A stretch of 64,000 bases of DNA. It comes from SKVR01 sp964453995 (GTDB taxonomy: Bacteria; Bacteroidota; Bacteroidia; Bacteroidales; UBA7960). The DNA lies in assembly GCA_964453995.1 (NCBI GenBank), contig CAYVQC010000009.1, positions 29,357 through 93,356 of the forward strand, given 5' to 3'. Under the pieces are notes generated by a model that made no database searches, had not been told where the DNA came from, and saw only the letters and a list, made by a program, of their open reading frames with translations. Positions 52,965-62,007 of this stretch are shown here, piece after piece. Made by a program: the position numbers and the translations under genes. Every line of letters starts with the position of its first letter. The first letter of the stretch is position 1.

Positions 52965-55223
52965 ATGAGCAAAAAAAAGCAGCAAGACTTCCGGAAGTAC
53001 CTTAAAGTATTCTGGATCATAATCGTTTCTCCTTTTGTGTTGGCAATATTGATCTTTGGATCAATATCGCTTGGCTTGTGGGGCTTTATGCCTTCTTTTG
53101 AAGAACTCGAGAATCCTAAAAGTAACCTGGCCAGTGAAATTTATTCCTCTGATGGTCAGTTGTTGGGAACTTATTATATCCACAACCGCTCCAATGTAAA
53201 TTATGATCAACTGCATCCCAACCTTGTAAGAGCCCTTGTTGCTACCGAAGATATCAGGTTTCGTGATCATTCAGGGGTAGATATACGCAGTGTGCTGCGA
53301 GTTTTTGTGCGCAACATAATTGGAGGCCAGCGCAGTGCAGGGGGGGGGAGTACCCTTAGCCAGCAATTGGCAAAAAATCTTTTCCCCAGGCAGGTTAATC
53401 CTTCAACCCTGCAAATGATCATCATAAAACTTAAGGAATGGGTAACTGCCACTAAGCTTGAGCGCAATTATACCAAAGATGAGATCATTGCCATGTACCT
53501 CAATACTGTTGATTTTGGTTCTCATGCTTTTGGTATAAAATCGGCAGCAAAAACCTATTTCAATACCACCCCCGACTCCCTGAAAGTAGAAGAAGCAGCG
53601 GTATTGGTAGGAATGCTAAAGGCACCCAGCTGGTATCACCCTGTAAGAAATCCCGAAAGATCAACCCAAAGAAGAGAAGTAGTGCTCAAGCAGATGACAC
53701 GCTATGGATTTCTTACCCCCCAGGAGTACGATTCGCTAAGGGTATTACCCCTGGATATGTCCCAGTTTCAGGTACAGGATCAAAATACCGGGCTTGCCAC
53801 CTATTTCAGAGAAGTATTGCGCCAGCAACTGGAGCAGTGGTCGGAAACGCGAAAAAAGCCTGATGGTTCCAATTACAATATCTACCGCGATGGCCTGAAG
53901 ATATATACCACCATAGACAGCCGGATGCAAGCTCATGCCGAAGCCGCCATGGCTGAGCATATGGGCAATGACCTGCAACCCGAGTTTTTTGAGCACTGGA
54001 AGGGTTATTCCAGCGCCCCCTTTGGAGAAGATCTTACCACTGAAGAGGTAAGACGACTTATGAATAATGCCATGCGCAGAAGCGACAGGTACCGCTATTT
54101 GCGAAGGATTGAAGTTCCTGAAGATTCTATCCGGGAAGTATTCAATACGCCTACCGAAATGAAGGTTTTTTCATGGAAAGGTGAGATAGATACAGTAATG
54201 AGCCCCATGGATTCCATACGATACTACAAACATTTTCTCAATGCAGGAATCATGGCTGTAGAACCACAAACCGGCCATGTAAAAGCGTATGTGGGCGGAA
54301 TCGATTTCAAACACTTCAAATTCGACCATGTTACCAAAAGCCGCCGGCAGGTAGGATCTACTTTCAAGCCCTTTCTTTATACCCTTGCCATGCAGGAGGG
54401 AGAATACGGGCCCTGTTCTGAAGTGCCCAATACCCCGGTGGCCTTCGAGCTTCCTGATGGTACCATTTGGCAACCCAGGAACTCTACCGATAAAATGGAG
54501 GGTGAAATGGTTACCCTGAAATGGGCCCTGGCCAATTCAGTCAACTACATTTCTGCATACCTGATCAAAAGATATTCACCGCATGCACTCATAAGGCTGG
54601 TGAAAAATATGGGTATTGATGAACCCATGGATGCTGTTCCTGCCATTGCACTGGGTACTCCTGATATTTCTGTGTACAATATGGTGGGTGCCATGGCAAC
54701 CTATGCCAACAAAGGCATATATCTGCAGCCAAGCTTTGTTACCCATATTGAGGACAATAACGGAAATCTCATTGAATCTTTCATTCCCGAGCAAAATGAG
54801 GCCATGAATGAGCAAACTGCTTATCTGATGCTGGAGTTGATGAAAGGCGTGGTGGAAAGCGGAACAGGTATTCGTTTGCGGTTTCGGTATAACCTTAATA
54901 ATCCTATTGCCGGCAAAACCGGCACCACGCAAAATCATTCCGATGGTTGGTTTATCGGGCTTACCCCCGACCTTGTAACCGGTGTTTGGGTAGGGGCTGA
55001 GGATCGTGGTATACGCTTCCGCACCATAGACCTGGGCCAGGGAGCCAACATGGCCTTGCCTATTTGGGCCTTGTTTATGCAACGGCTCTACAACGACGAA
55101 TTTATCAATATATCTATGGAAGATTTTGAAGCTCCCCTTAATCCGGTTCCCTTTGAAACGGACTGTGAAAACATCGAGAGGCCTTCAGATCCGGGCAATA
55201 TCTTTGATCAGCCAAAATTCTGA
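52965..55223 (+). CDS. Penicillin-binding protein 1A-type (class A PBP)
   Basis: A 752-residue bifunctional peptidoglycan synthase. A short cytoplasmic tail and a membrane helix (VFWIIIVSPFVLAILIFG) precede a GT51 glycosyltransferase domain (EDIRFRDHSGVD with the catalytic Glu, GGSTLSQQLAKNLF) and a transpeptidase domain: STFKP (catalytic Ser in SxxK), SVN (SxN) and GKTGTT. The frame remains open to 52854, overlapping gldH; ATG at 52965 gives the normal MSKKK-type start. It polymerises and cross-links glycan strands. It follows gldH on the same strand. Confidence 0.94.
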   Translation: MSKKKQQDFRKYLKVFWIIIVSPFVLAILIFGSISLGLWGFMPSFEELENPKSNLASEIYSSDGQLLGTYYIHNRSNVNYDQLHPNLVRALVATEDIRFRDHSGVDIRSVLRVFVRNIIGGQRSAGGGSTLSQQLAKNLFPRQVNPSTLQMIIIKLKEWVTATKLERNYTKDEIIAMYLNTVDFGSHAFGIKSAAKTYFNTTPDSLKVEEAAVLVGMLKAPSWYHPVRNPERSTQRREVVLKQMTRYGFLTPQEYDSLRVLPLDMSQFQVQDQNTGLATYFREVLRQQLEQWSETRKKPDGSNYNIYRDGLKIYTTIDSRMQAHAEAAMAEHMGNDLQPEFFEHWKGYSSAPFGEDLTTEEVRRLMNNAMRRSDRYRYLRRIEVPEDSIREVFNTPTEMKVFSWKGEIDTVMSPMDSIRYYKHFLNAGIMAVEPQTGHVKAYVGGIDFKHFKFDHVTKSRRQVGSTFKPFLYTLAMQEGEYGPCSEVPNTPVAFELPDGTIWQPRNSTDKMEGEMVTLKWALANSVNYISAYLIKRYSPHALIRLVKNMGIDEPMDAVPAIALGTPDISVYNMVGAMATYANKGIYLQPSFVTHIEDNNGNLIESFIPEQNEAMNEQTAYLMLELMKGVVESGTGIRLRFRYNLNNPIAGKTGTTQNHSDGWFIGLTPDLVTGVWVGAEDRGIRFRTIDLGQGANMALPIWALFMQRLYNDEFINISMEDFEAPLNPVPFETDCENIERPSDPGNIFDQPKF

Positions 55224-55328
55224 GTTCCCTTTTCTGAACCCAGGCTCAAGCCAGGCCATACTGTACTGTAGCATCCCCTTTCCACATGCTACCACATGGT
55301 ATTATAATCCTTAACCAGGGGAGTTGTT

Positions 55329-56603
55329 TCAGATGATCATCCCGGCACCCACCGTTTCATGGGTGGCTTCATCAACCAGGATCACACTTCCTGTATTCCT
55401 GTTGAGCTGATATTTGTCGAAAAACAGCGGCTGGGTAGTGCGTATGGAAATACGGCCAATGTCGTTCATCCCAATTTCAAGGTCATCCTGGATCCGGTGC
55501 AGGGTATTTACATCTACCTTATAGTGTATTTTCTTTACCACACAACGGGCATCGCGGGTGGTATGCTTCAGGTAGTATTTGCCGTTGAGCTGTAACTTGC
55601 TGTTGTTCATCCAGCATACCATCAGATCAATATCCTGGCATACACGAGGCACATTGTTTTCTCTCACAATCATATCCCCCCGGCTGATATCCAGCTCATC
55701 TTCGAGCCTTATGGTAACCGACATTGGGGCAAATGCTTCTTCTACAAGCCCTTCGGGACCGTCGATGGCTTTTATTTTAGTGGTAAAGCCTGATGGTAAA
55801 ACCATTACCTTATCACCGGGTTTGAAAATTCCCCCGGCAATTCGTCCGGCATAGCCACGGTAGTCATGGAATTGGTCGTTGTAGGGCCGTATAACAGTCT
55901 GAACCGGAAAGCGACAATCTACCAGGTTGTGATCACTGCCAATATGAATGGTTTCTAAAAGATAAAGCAAACTGGGTCCGCCATACCATTTCATCTTTTC
56001 TGACTTTTCCACTACGTTATCGCCATGCAGGGCACTAATGGGGATGAACTGGATGTCCTGCACATTGAGTTTGGAGGCAAATGCCTGGAATTGTTTTTTG
56101 ATCTTGTTGAAAACGCTTTCCTGGTAATCCTCAAGATCCATCTTGTTGATGCAAATAACCATGTGAGGGATGCCCAGCAGTGAGGCAATAAAGGCATGGC
56201 GGCGGGTTTGTTCCACAATTCCTTTTCTTGCATCTACCAATATAATGGCCAGGTTTGCCGTTGATGCTCCTGTAACCATATTGCGGGTGTACTGGATGTG
56301 CCCTGGTGTATCGGCTATGATAAATTTACGTTTTGGGGTGGCAAAGTAGCGATAGGCAACATCGATGGTAATCCCTTGTTCTCTTTCGGCCCTCAGCCCG
56401 TCGGTGAGCAGTGCCAGGTTTACAAATTCTTCACCTCTTCTTTCACTGGTAAGCCGTATGGCCTCGTATTGATCTTCAAAGATGGATTTGCTGTCGTAAA
56501 GAAGTCGCCCGATCAGGGTGCTTTTACCGTCGTCTACACTTCCTGCTGTAGTAAAACGAAGCAGTTCCATATCGAGATATCCGTTATTGTTGAAGTTATT
56601 CAT
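55329..56603 (-). CDS. cysN: Sulfate adenylyltransferase subunit 1 (CysN)
   Basis: A 424-residue EF-Tu-like GTPase that drives ATP sulfurylase. G1 is GSVDDGKST, the switch region is ERERGITIDVAYR-like, G3 DTPGH and G4 NKMD are seen, followed by beta-barrel domains with GRISIRTTQPLFFDKY. It ends without the CysC fusion found in some taxa. cysD lies 72 bases upstream and cysC precedes both, on the same strand. Together with CysD it makes APS from sulfate and ATP, with GTP hydrolysis. Confidence 0.95.
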   Translation of the reverse strand: MNNFNNNGYLDMELLRFTTAGSVDDGKSTLIGRLLYDSKSIFEDQYEAIRLTSERRGEEFVNLALLTDGLRAEREQGITIDVAYRYFATPKRKFIIADTPGHIQYTRNMVTGASTANLAIILVDARKGIVEQTRRHAFIASLLGIPHMVICINKMDLEDYQESVFNKIKKQFQAFASKLNVQDIQFIPISALHGDNVVEKSEKMKWYGGPSLLYLLETIHIGSDHNLVDCRFPVQTVIRPYNDQFHDYRGYAGRIAGGIFKPGDKVMVLPSGFTTKIKAIDGPEGLVEEAFAPMSVTIRLEDELDISRGDMIVRENNVPRVCQDIDLMVCWMNNSKLQLNGKYYLKHTTRDARCVVKKIHYKVDVNTLHRIQDDLEIGMNDIGRISIRTTQPLFFDKYQLNRNTGSVILVDEATHETVGAGMII

Positions 56604-56675
56604 CTGTCTGTTCTTAGGGGGTTGTTAGTATTATTTGGTTTTGTGCAGCAGGCATAAACCAGGTAAAAAGTGTGT

Positions 56676-57581
56676 TTAGAAATATCCTTCCCGTTTGCGA
56701 TCTTCCATGGAGGTTTCCGAGCGTTTGTCGTCGGCTCTTGAACCGCGTTCTGTTTGCCGGGCCGCTGCTACTTCATTGATGATCTCTTCGATGGAAGAAG
56801 CATTGGAGAGGGTAGCACCGGTACAACTCATATCGCCGATAGTGCGGAAGCGGATGCGCATTTTTTCCCATTTTTCGCTATCCTGCAACGCAATGAAGTC
56901 ACTTTTGGCCAGTAAAACATTTTTTCGGTTAACAATCTCCCTTTCGTGGGCAAAATACAAAGAGGGCATGGTGATATTTTCCTGCAAAACATATTGCCAT
57001 ATATCCATCTCAGTCCAGTTGCTAAGGGGGAAGATTCTGAAGTGTTCACCGGGTCTTTTTTTGCCATTAAAGAGATTCCATAGCTCGGGGCGTTGGTTTT
57101 TGGGATCCCACTGGCCAAATTCATCGCGATGGCTGAAGAACCGTTCCTTTGCTCTGGCTTTTTCTTCGTCTCTTCGTCCTCCGCCCATGGCAGCATCAAA
57201 ACCATGTTCCTCAATAGTGTCGAGCAGTGTTACTGTTTGCAGCAAGTTGCGGCTGGCATTAATGCCCACTTCTTCTACCGCCCTGCCCTTATCAATGGAA
57301 TCCTGTACGTAGCCTACCAGGAGCCTGGCATTGAGTGATTTGATAAGGTTATCGCGGTATTCGAGTGTTTCGGGGAAGTTGTGCCCGGTATCAATGTGAA
57401 GTAATGGAAACGGAAGTCCGGCAGGATAAAATGCCTTAGCGGCAATGTGCAGCATAACGATGGAGTCTTTTCCCCCGGAAAACAGCAGAACAGGCTTTTC
57501 AAACTGTGCTACTACTTCACGGATCACAAAAATGGATTCGGCTTCCAGTTCACGCAAATGGTTCAGATTATAGGATTGCAT
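56676..57581 (-). CDS. cysD: Sulfate adenylyltransferase subunit 2 (CysD)
   Basis: A 301-residue ATP pyrophosphatase-fold enzyme carrying the ATP sulfurylase active site. Seen: PP-loop LLFSGGKDSIVMLH, LLHIDTGHNFPETLEYRD, AAMGGGRRDEEKARAKERFFS and the C-terminal RFRTIGDMSCTG, with the RSETSMEDRKREGYF tail. All are standard CysD motifs. It lies 14 bases downstream of cysC and precedes cysN on the minus strand. Confidence 0.97.
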   Translation of the reverse strand: MQSYNLNHLRELEAESIFVIREVVAQFEKPVLLFSGGKDSIVMLHIAAKAFYPAGLPFPLLHIDTGHNFPETLEYRDNLIKSLNARLLVGYVQDSIDKGRAVEEVGINASRNLLQTVTLLDTIEEHGFDAAMGGGRRDEEKARAKERFFSHRDEFGQWDPKNQRPELWNLFNGKKRPGEHFRIFPLSNWTEMDIWQYVLQENITMPSLYFAHEREIVNRKNVLLAKSDFIALQDSEKWEKMRIRFRTIGDMSCTGATLSNASSIEEIINEVAAARQTERGSRADDKRSETSMEDRKREGYF

Positions 57582-57595
57582 TATAATTGAGGATT

Positions 57596-58201
57596 TTATC
57601 TGATTTTTGGTACAATGTATTCAATGAATTGTTTCACTAATTGCTCTTTGGAATATTGTTCAGTGTTGAGTTCAAAATCGGGATGGTCGGGGGGCTCATA
57701 GGGTGAATCGATACCGGTAAAATATGCAAGCTTACCAGACCGGGCCAGTTTGTAAAGCCCCTTGGGGTCGCGCTGCTCACAAATCTGTAGTGATGCATTT
57801 ACAAAAACTTCCAGGTAATCGTCTGTTCCAATGATCTTTTTCGCAAGGTATCTGATGTGGCGTGTTGGAGAAATAAAACAATTGATCACTACAAAGCCGG
57901 CTTCCAGGAAAATTCTTGAAAGATGGGCTACCCTGTGGATATTGGCAAGCCGGCCTTCAATGCTAAAATCGAGATCGCGGTTGATGGTGGCCCGCACAAT
58001 GTCTGCATCAAAAACCTGCGTAAGAAAACCCAGATCCGCCAACTGCTTTTCTATATCAATAGCCAGTGTGGTTTTTCCTGATCCCGAAAGACCTGTCATC
58101 CAAATTACCTTTGCTTTTTGTTGCAGAATCTTTTCCTTCTGGAACCGCTTTACAAAAGGGTTGTCGGTTAACCATGGGTTTTGCTCGGATATTTCTGTCA
58201 T
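57596..58201 (-). CDS. cysC: Adenylylsulfate kinase (CysC)
   Basis: A 201-residue APS kinase that phosphorylates APS to PAPS. MTGLSGSGKTTLA is the P-loop, FDADIVRATINRDLDF and INCFISPTR mark the substrate lid, and KLAYFTGIDSPYEPP is the conserved C-terminal segment. The frame is open to 58486, but the start at 58201 gives a typical-length protein; an ATG at 58222 is an alternative. The -7 box TACTTTTG upstream (58258-58265, minus) fits a leader of about 50 bases. First gene of cysC-cysD-cysN. Confidence 0.95.
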   Translation of the reverse strand: MTEISEQNPWLTDNPFVKRFQKEKILQQKAKVIWMTGLSGSGKTTLAIDIEKQLADLGFLTQVFDADIVRATINRDLDFSIEGRLANIHRVAHLSRIFLEAGFVVINCFISPTRHIRYLAKKIIGTDDYLEVFVNASLQICEQRDPKGLYKLARSGKLAYFTGIDSPYEPPDHPDFELNTEQYSKEQLVKQFIEYIVPKIR

Positions 58202-58257
58202 GGGCCAAAGGCAGTTTTGCATTAAAAAAACACTTACGTTTTTCCATAGAAGCTTTG

Positions 58258-58265
58258 CAAAAGTA
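58258..58265 (-). promoter_or_regulatory. -7 box for cysC-cysD-cysN
   Basis: TACTTTTG on the minus strand, 57 bases before the cysC start. Confidence 0.5.
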
Positions 58266-58332
58266 TAAAAATCCCTGTATCTGGTAGGGTAAAAAAACGC
58301 AGATAGGATAATCACAAATGAATTAAATGGGT

Positions 58333-58340
58333 TAATTTTG
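58333..58340 (+). promoter_or_regulatory. -7 box for the acyltransferase gene
   Basis: TAATTTTG, matching TAnnTTTG, 34 bases before the ATG at 58374, divergent from cysC. Confidence 0.45.
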
Positions 58341-58373
58341 CCGGAATGTGAAACATATGAAAAGAAAAAGATT

Positions 58374-58940
58374 ATGAAACGCGCCCTGGCTAAATGGATA
58401 TTACAACTTATGGGATGGAGAGTTACCCACGGAATGCCCGAAGGGATATCACGTGCGGTGATTATTATGGCACCACATACCAGCAATTGGGATTTTGTTT
58501 ATGGCCGTTTGGGTTTTCTTTCCCATGGTGTAAAACCCAAGATCATGATCAAGAAGGAATCTTTCTTCTTTCCCCTGGGAATAATATTACGGGCCCTGGG
58601 AGCGTTGCCTCTCGACCGGGGCTATAGTACCGGCACCATAAAGAAAATCACCCAGATGATCAATCGTTCGGATTCTTTTTTTCTCCTCATTACTCCTGAA
58701 GGAACCCGTAAGCTGGTGAAAAACTGGAAAAAAGGATTCTATTTTATAGCCGAACATGCCAATGTGCCTATCATTTGCGGCTTTCTGGACTATAAAACCA
58801 AAACGGGGGGAATGGGAAAGGTGGTCTATCCTTCAGGAGATTATAATGCCGATCTGAAAATCATCCAGGATTTTTACAGGGACAAGCAGGCCCGTTATCC
58901 CGAAAATTTTAACCTTTCTCCCATGTACCGGCAGGACTAA
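58374..58940 (+). CDS. 1-acyl-glycerol-3-phosphate acyltransferase-like (PlsC family)
   Basis: A 188-residue acyltransferase. HTSNWDF contains the HX4D catalytic motif, GALPLDRG is the second block, and ITPEGTRKL is the substrate-binding EGTR motif. Such enzymes acylate lysophosphatidic acid or related lipids at the membrane. There is an upstream ATG-less extension to 58338 rejected in favour of the ATG. It is divergent from cysC; its 3' end overlaps the converging barrel gene by four bases. Confidence 0.88.
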   Translation: MKRALAKWILQLMGWRVTHGMPEGISRAVIIMAPHTSNWDFVYGRLGFLSHGVKPKIMIKKESFFFPLGIILRALGALPLDRGYSTGTIKKITQMINRSDSFFLLITPEGTRKLVKNWKKGFYFIAEHANVPIICGFLDYKTKTGGMGKVVYPSGDYNADLKIIQDFYRDKQARYPENFNLSPMYRQD

Positions 58941-59926
58941 GGCCGGGACGAAGCAAATACTTCATCAAGGCTCAACCGCAAAAACGCTGTGTACAGGGGT
59001 GCAATTTCATTATTGTCTCCCAGGTTGATCTGACTCAGACTTACCGATCCTCCCAACCGGAAACTGAAATTATCACTTACCTCCATGTGCATGCCCAGGC
59101 CGGTATAAACCCCAAACCCTATTCCGTAATCGCGCACCTGGTAGTAGTCAGATCGGATCTCCCTGATATTGAATTCCATGCCGCTTATGGTCACCCGGTT
59201 TTCAACCACTTTGGTATTGGTAAGGTTGAGCCCGCTTTCAATATAAGGATGGATATAGGATGGAGTAAACAGGGTGTATTGAAACCCGAGGCGTAGTTCA
59301 TTCCGCTCTTCAACCCCATAAATGTCTGACAGAAGCCGGTAGGGCTCTGAGGTAGAGGTAAATTTATCTGTGATCAGGGTAAACTTATCTGCAGCGGTGA
59401 GCCTGGAATAATTGAATTCACCAATTACGGCAAAGCTCTTGCCAAAACGGAATCCACCAAAAAAGCCTATGAGCAAACCAGGATCATAACGCATATTTTG
59501 AGGCAGATCGCCCACTTCAAAACTTGAAATGATTTCATCCACATTGTTGATGAGCCGGTCGCGGTTGTGGGTTCTGTTCAGGGCCTCTTCCACATTGTGC
59601 TCCCCCGATCCGTTGTAGTAATTGGCAGTGGAAGCACTGGCCAAATAGCCCCCTATATTGATTCCGTAAATCAGCCTGAGGGTAGGTGTATTATCATCGC
59701 GGATCGATGTGAGGGAAAGGTTTTTTTTGCCCTGTTCAGGCAGGTCGATCGGGCTGTTTCCCTCAGCAGTACTGGCAAAAAAAGGCAGCAAAAGAAGCAT
59801 AACCACCGGCAAAACCATTGCCGGATGTATGGTTCGGTCTTTTAGAAGGGTTACGGGGCCAGATGGGTTTTCCCACAAGCTCAGTGCAGGGTAGGTTTTA
59901 ATGATGGCACGAAGGTAAAAGATCAT
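58937..59926 (-). CDS. Outer-membrane beta-barrel protein
   Basis: An exported protein of about 329 residues with repeated amphipathic beta strands (LGFQYTLFTPSYIHPYIESG, GFGVYTGLGMHMEV and the C-terminal LYTAFLRLSLDEVF), typical of outer-membrane barrels. Hydrophobic signal sequence MVLPVVMLLLLPFF. The ATG at 59926 lies just 4 bases after the meaB stop; ATG at 59818 would begin directly at the signal sequence. Which is used is uncertain. Function unknown; no partner is obvious. Confidence 0.72.
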   Translation of the reverse strand: MIFYLRAIIKTYPALSLWENPSGPVTLLKDRTIHPAMVLPVVMLLLLPFFASTAEGNSPIDLPEQGKKNLSLTSIRDDNTPTLRLIYGINIGGYLASASTANYYNGSGEHNVEEALNRTHNRDRLINNVDEIISSFEVGDLPQNMRYDPGLLIGFFGGFRFGKSFAVIGEFNYSRLTAADKFTLITDKFTSTSEPYRLLSDIYGVEERNELRLGFQYTLFTPSYIHPYIESGLNLTNTKVVENRVTISGMEFNIREIRSDYYQVRDYGIGFGVYTGLGMHMEVSDNFSFRLGGSVSLSQINLGDNNEIAPLYTAFLRLSLDEVFASSRP

Positions 59927-59930
59927 AGGG

Positions 59931-61046
59931 TTAATGTTTAAGATCAGAAAAATAGGCATCGAGGAGTTTATTGGCAGCCTGGTAGGGGGTAAGCAGGTTT
60001 TCTTCCAGTTCTTTCAGAACCGAAGGGGTGATATTGCCCACATTTTTGTGATGGTTGAAATGGTCTGTAAGGTATTGCCTTATGGAATCGTACATTTGAT
60101 GTTTTTGCTGGCTTTTCCTTTTTGCCTGGAAGAAGCCGCTTTCCTTTACATGTTCTTCAAAAGAAGCAATCATGTTGTAAACATTTCCAATGCCAGTTTT
60201 TTTCAGGGCCGAACAAATTTCCACTTTTGGGGGCCACCCTGATGATGGCTGGGGAAAAAGGTGGAAGGCATTCTGGTATTGTACCCTTGCCGTTTGGGCT
60301 TTAATCAGGTTGTCGCCATCAGCCTTATTGATGACCATTCCATCGCACATTTCCATGATGCCTCTTTTGATGCCCTGCAATTCATCTCCTGCACCAGCCA
60401 GCATGAGCAGCAGGAAGAAATCTGCCATGGAATGCACGGCGGTTTCTGACTGGCCCACACCCACGGTTTCTATCAGGATACGATCGTATCCGGCTGCCTC
60501 GCAAAGAATGATGATCTCGCGTGTTTTTCTGGCCACGCCTCCCAGGGAGCCTGCCGAAGGACTCGGCCTGATAAAGGCCTGATCGTGGTTGGAGAGGGTT
60601 TCCATGCGGGTTTTGTCGCCCAGGATGCTGCCTTTGGAAATTTCGCTGCTGGGATCAACGGCCAAAACTGCAATTTTATGTCCCTTACTGATGAGGTGAA
60701 GCCCAAAGGCCTCAATAAAAGTGCTTTTGCCCACGCCTGGAACCCCTGTAATCCCGATGCGGAAAGACCCTGACGAATGAGGGGTGCATTTTTCTATGAT
60801 CTGTTGTGCTTTTTCATAGTGGGCAGGCAATGCGCTTTCAACCAAAGTAATGGCACGGCTCAGTATGCTGCGGTCCTGGTTAAGTATGCCCTGTACATAT
60901 TCATCAACGGTGGGTTCTTTGCGCCGGCGCAATTGCAAAGCCGAAATGGCTTTTTCGTTGATTACCGGCAGGCGCTCCACCCCCTCATTCACCTTGAGGG
61001 CACTGTCAAATCTTTTATTTTCAGTATCTTGTTTTTCCTTTGCCAT
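59931..61046 (-). CDS. meaB: Methylmalonyl-CoA mutase-associated GTPase MeaB
   Basis: A 371-residue G3E-family GTPase that protects and reloads adenosylcobalamin-dependent methylmalonyl-CoA mutase. P-loop GITGVPGVGKSTF, AVDPSSEISKGSILGDKTRME, SPSAGSLGGVARKTRE and LIETVGVGQSE are family signatures. A -7 box TAGGTTTG lies upstream (61063-61070, minus). The mutase genes are not in the window; the biotin-dependent acyl-CoA carboxylase at 15.5-19.3 kb would act in the same pathway. The barrel gene follows 4 bases later. Confidence 0.95.
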   Translation of the reverse strand: MAKEKQDTENKRFDSALKVNEGVERLPVINEKAISALQLRRRKEPTVDEYVQGILNQDRSILSRAITLVESALPAHYEKAQQIIEKCTPHSSGSFRIGITGVPGVGKSTFIEAFGLHLISKGHKIAVLAVDPSSEISKGSILGDKTRMETLSNHDQAFIRPSPSAGSLGGVARKTREIIILCEAAGYDRILIETVGVGQSETAVHSMADFFLLLMLAGAGDELQGIKRGIMEMCDGMVINKADGDNLIKAQTARVQYQNAFHLFPQPSSGWPPKVEICSALKKTGIGNVYNMIASFEEHVKESGFFQAKRKSQQKHQMYDSIRQYLTDHFNHHKNVGNITPSVLKELEENLLTPYQAANKLLDAYFSDLKH

Positions 61047-61062
61047 AGGGTGGTTTTTTTTA

Positions 61063-61070
61063 CAAACCTA
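61063..61070 (-). promoter_or_regulatory. -7 box for meaB
   Basis: TAGGTTTG on the minus strand, 17 bases before the meaB ATG, exact to TAnnTTTG, giving a very short leader. Confidence 0.45.
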
Positions 61071-61150
61071 CACATTATTTTGGTTAGAAAATACCCCTGT
61101 TCATCATCAGCTGGGATATGCTAAGGGGAAAAAATTCCTGGGGGTCGCAT

Positions 61151-61184
61151 AAAAAAACCCGCATCAGCAAAACGTGATGCGGGT
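61151..61184 (-). terminator. Terminator of the 236-residue curlin-repeat gene
   Basis: ACCCGCATCA pairs with TGATGCGGGT around an 8-base loop; on the minus strand a run of seven T follows. Confidence 0.9.
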
Positions 61185-61212
61185 CGGTTCATTGTTTCAT
61201 CAATGGGAAATA

Positions 61213-61923
61213 TCACGGCGTTTGCACAATAGTGGTATTGTTTCCACTACCAATTTGCATGATACCTGCAACGTTGCCATTGCCCATCTGGATGATTTCT
61301 GCAGTATTGTTATGACCATACTGGCCGATTACGCCCAGGTTGTCTTGTCCATTCTGTGTGGTAACAGCACTGTTGCTGTTGCCCATCTGAACATGAATTG
61401 CCTTGTTGTCGGCACCTGTTTGCGTAATTTCAGCATAATGATCACTGCCTTTCTGGGTCAGAGAACTGATATTGTCGTTTCCATATTGGTAAATTTTAGC
61501 TTCGCTGGCTTGCTGCCAGAGAGCGATTTTGTTGTTGTTACCTTCCTGGATAAGATCTGCATCAGCACCATCGGCCTGGTAGGCGTGATCTTCAAAAAAG
61601 CCTTTATTTTCCAGAACGTCTTCAGAGAGCAGCATCCCGTGCCCACCAATATTGTTGTTTTCTCCTGATTGGTTTGCCTGGGCAGTGTTTTGGTTGCCCG
61701 TCTGGAGAATATCCATTTGGTTGTGGGTGCCTGTCTGCTGAATAAACGCTTCGCTTTCCTGGCCATTGATCTGTCTGATCATGGCAAGGTTTTGAGCGTG
61801 CTGCTGGTTAATATTGGCAGTATGATCATCACCCTGCTGCACTACCCGGGCATCATTGCTTTGCGCAAAAACGGCCCCTGAGAGAAGTACGAATACGGTT
61901 ATGATTGTGATGATCTTTTTCAT
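61213..61923 (-). CDS. Curlin-repeat (CsgA/CsgB-like) secreted protein
   Basis: A 236-residue secreted protein: signal peptide MKKIITIITVFVLLSGAVFA, then about ten imperfect curlin-type repeats of 21-23 residues with Q-x-G-x-x-N-x-A spacing, for example QTGADNKAIHVQMGNSNSAV and QIGSGNNTTIVQ. The repeats resume after an acidic, less regular middle (about residues 96-125, SEDVLENKGFFEDHAY). Curlins self-assemble into cross-beta amyloid fibres of the biofilm matrix. No csgE, csgF or csgG gene is in the window. It sits downstream of the other two curlin genes on the same strand, each with its own terminator. Confidence 0.85.
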   Translation of the reverse strand: MKKIITIITVFVLLSGAVFAQSNDARVVQQGDDHTANINQQHAQNLAMIRQINGQESEAFIQQTGTHNQMDILQTGNQNTAQANQSGENNNIGGHGMLLSEDVLENKGFFEDHAYQADGADADLIQEGNNNKIALWQQASEAKIYQYGNDNISSLTQKGSDHYAEITQTGADNKAIHVQMGNSNSAVTTQNGQDNLGVIGQYGHNNTAEIIQMGNGNVAGIMQIGSGNNTTIVQTP

Positions 61924-61951
61924 TTCTGATAAATTGATGTGTAAATAATTA

Positions 61952-61998
61952 ATTAAAAGAAAATGACCAGGCTTGGCAATTTGTCAATCCTGGTCATT
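61952..61998 (-). terminator. Terminator of the 479-residue curlin-repeat gene
   Basis: AATGACCAGG at 61962-61971 and CCTGGTCATT at 61989-61998 form a perfect 10-bp stem; TTTTCTTTTAATTAA follows on the minus strand. It begins 10 bases after the stop. Confidence 0.85.
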
Positions 61999-62007
61999 CT
62001 GGATTAT

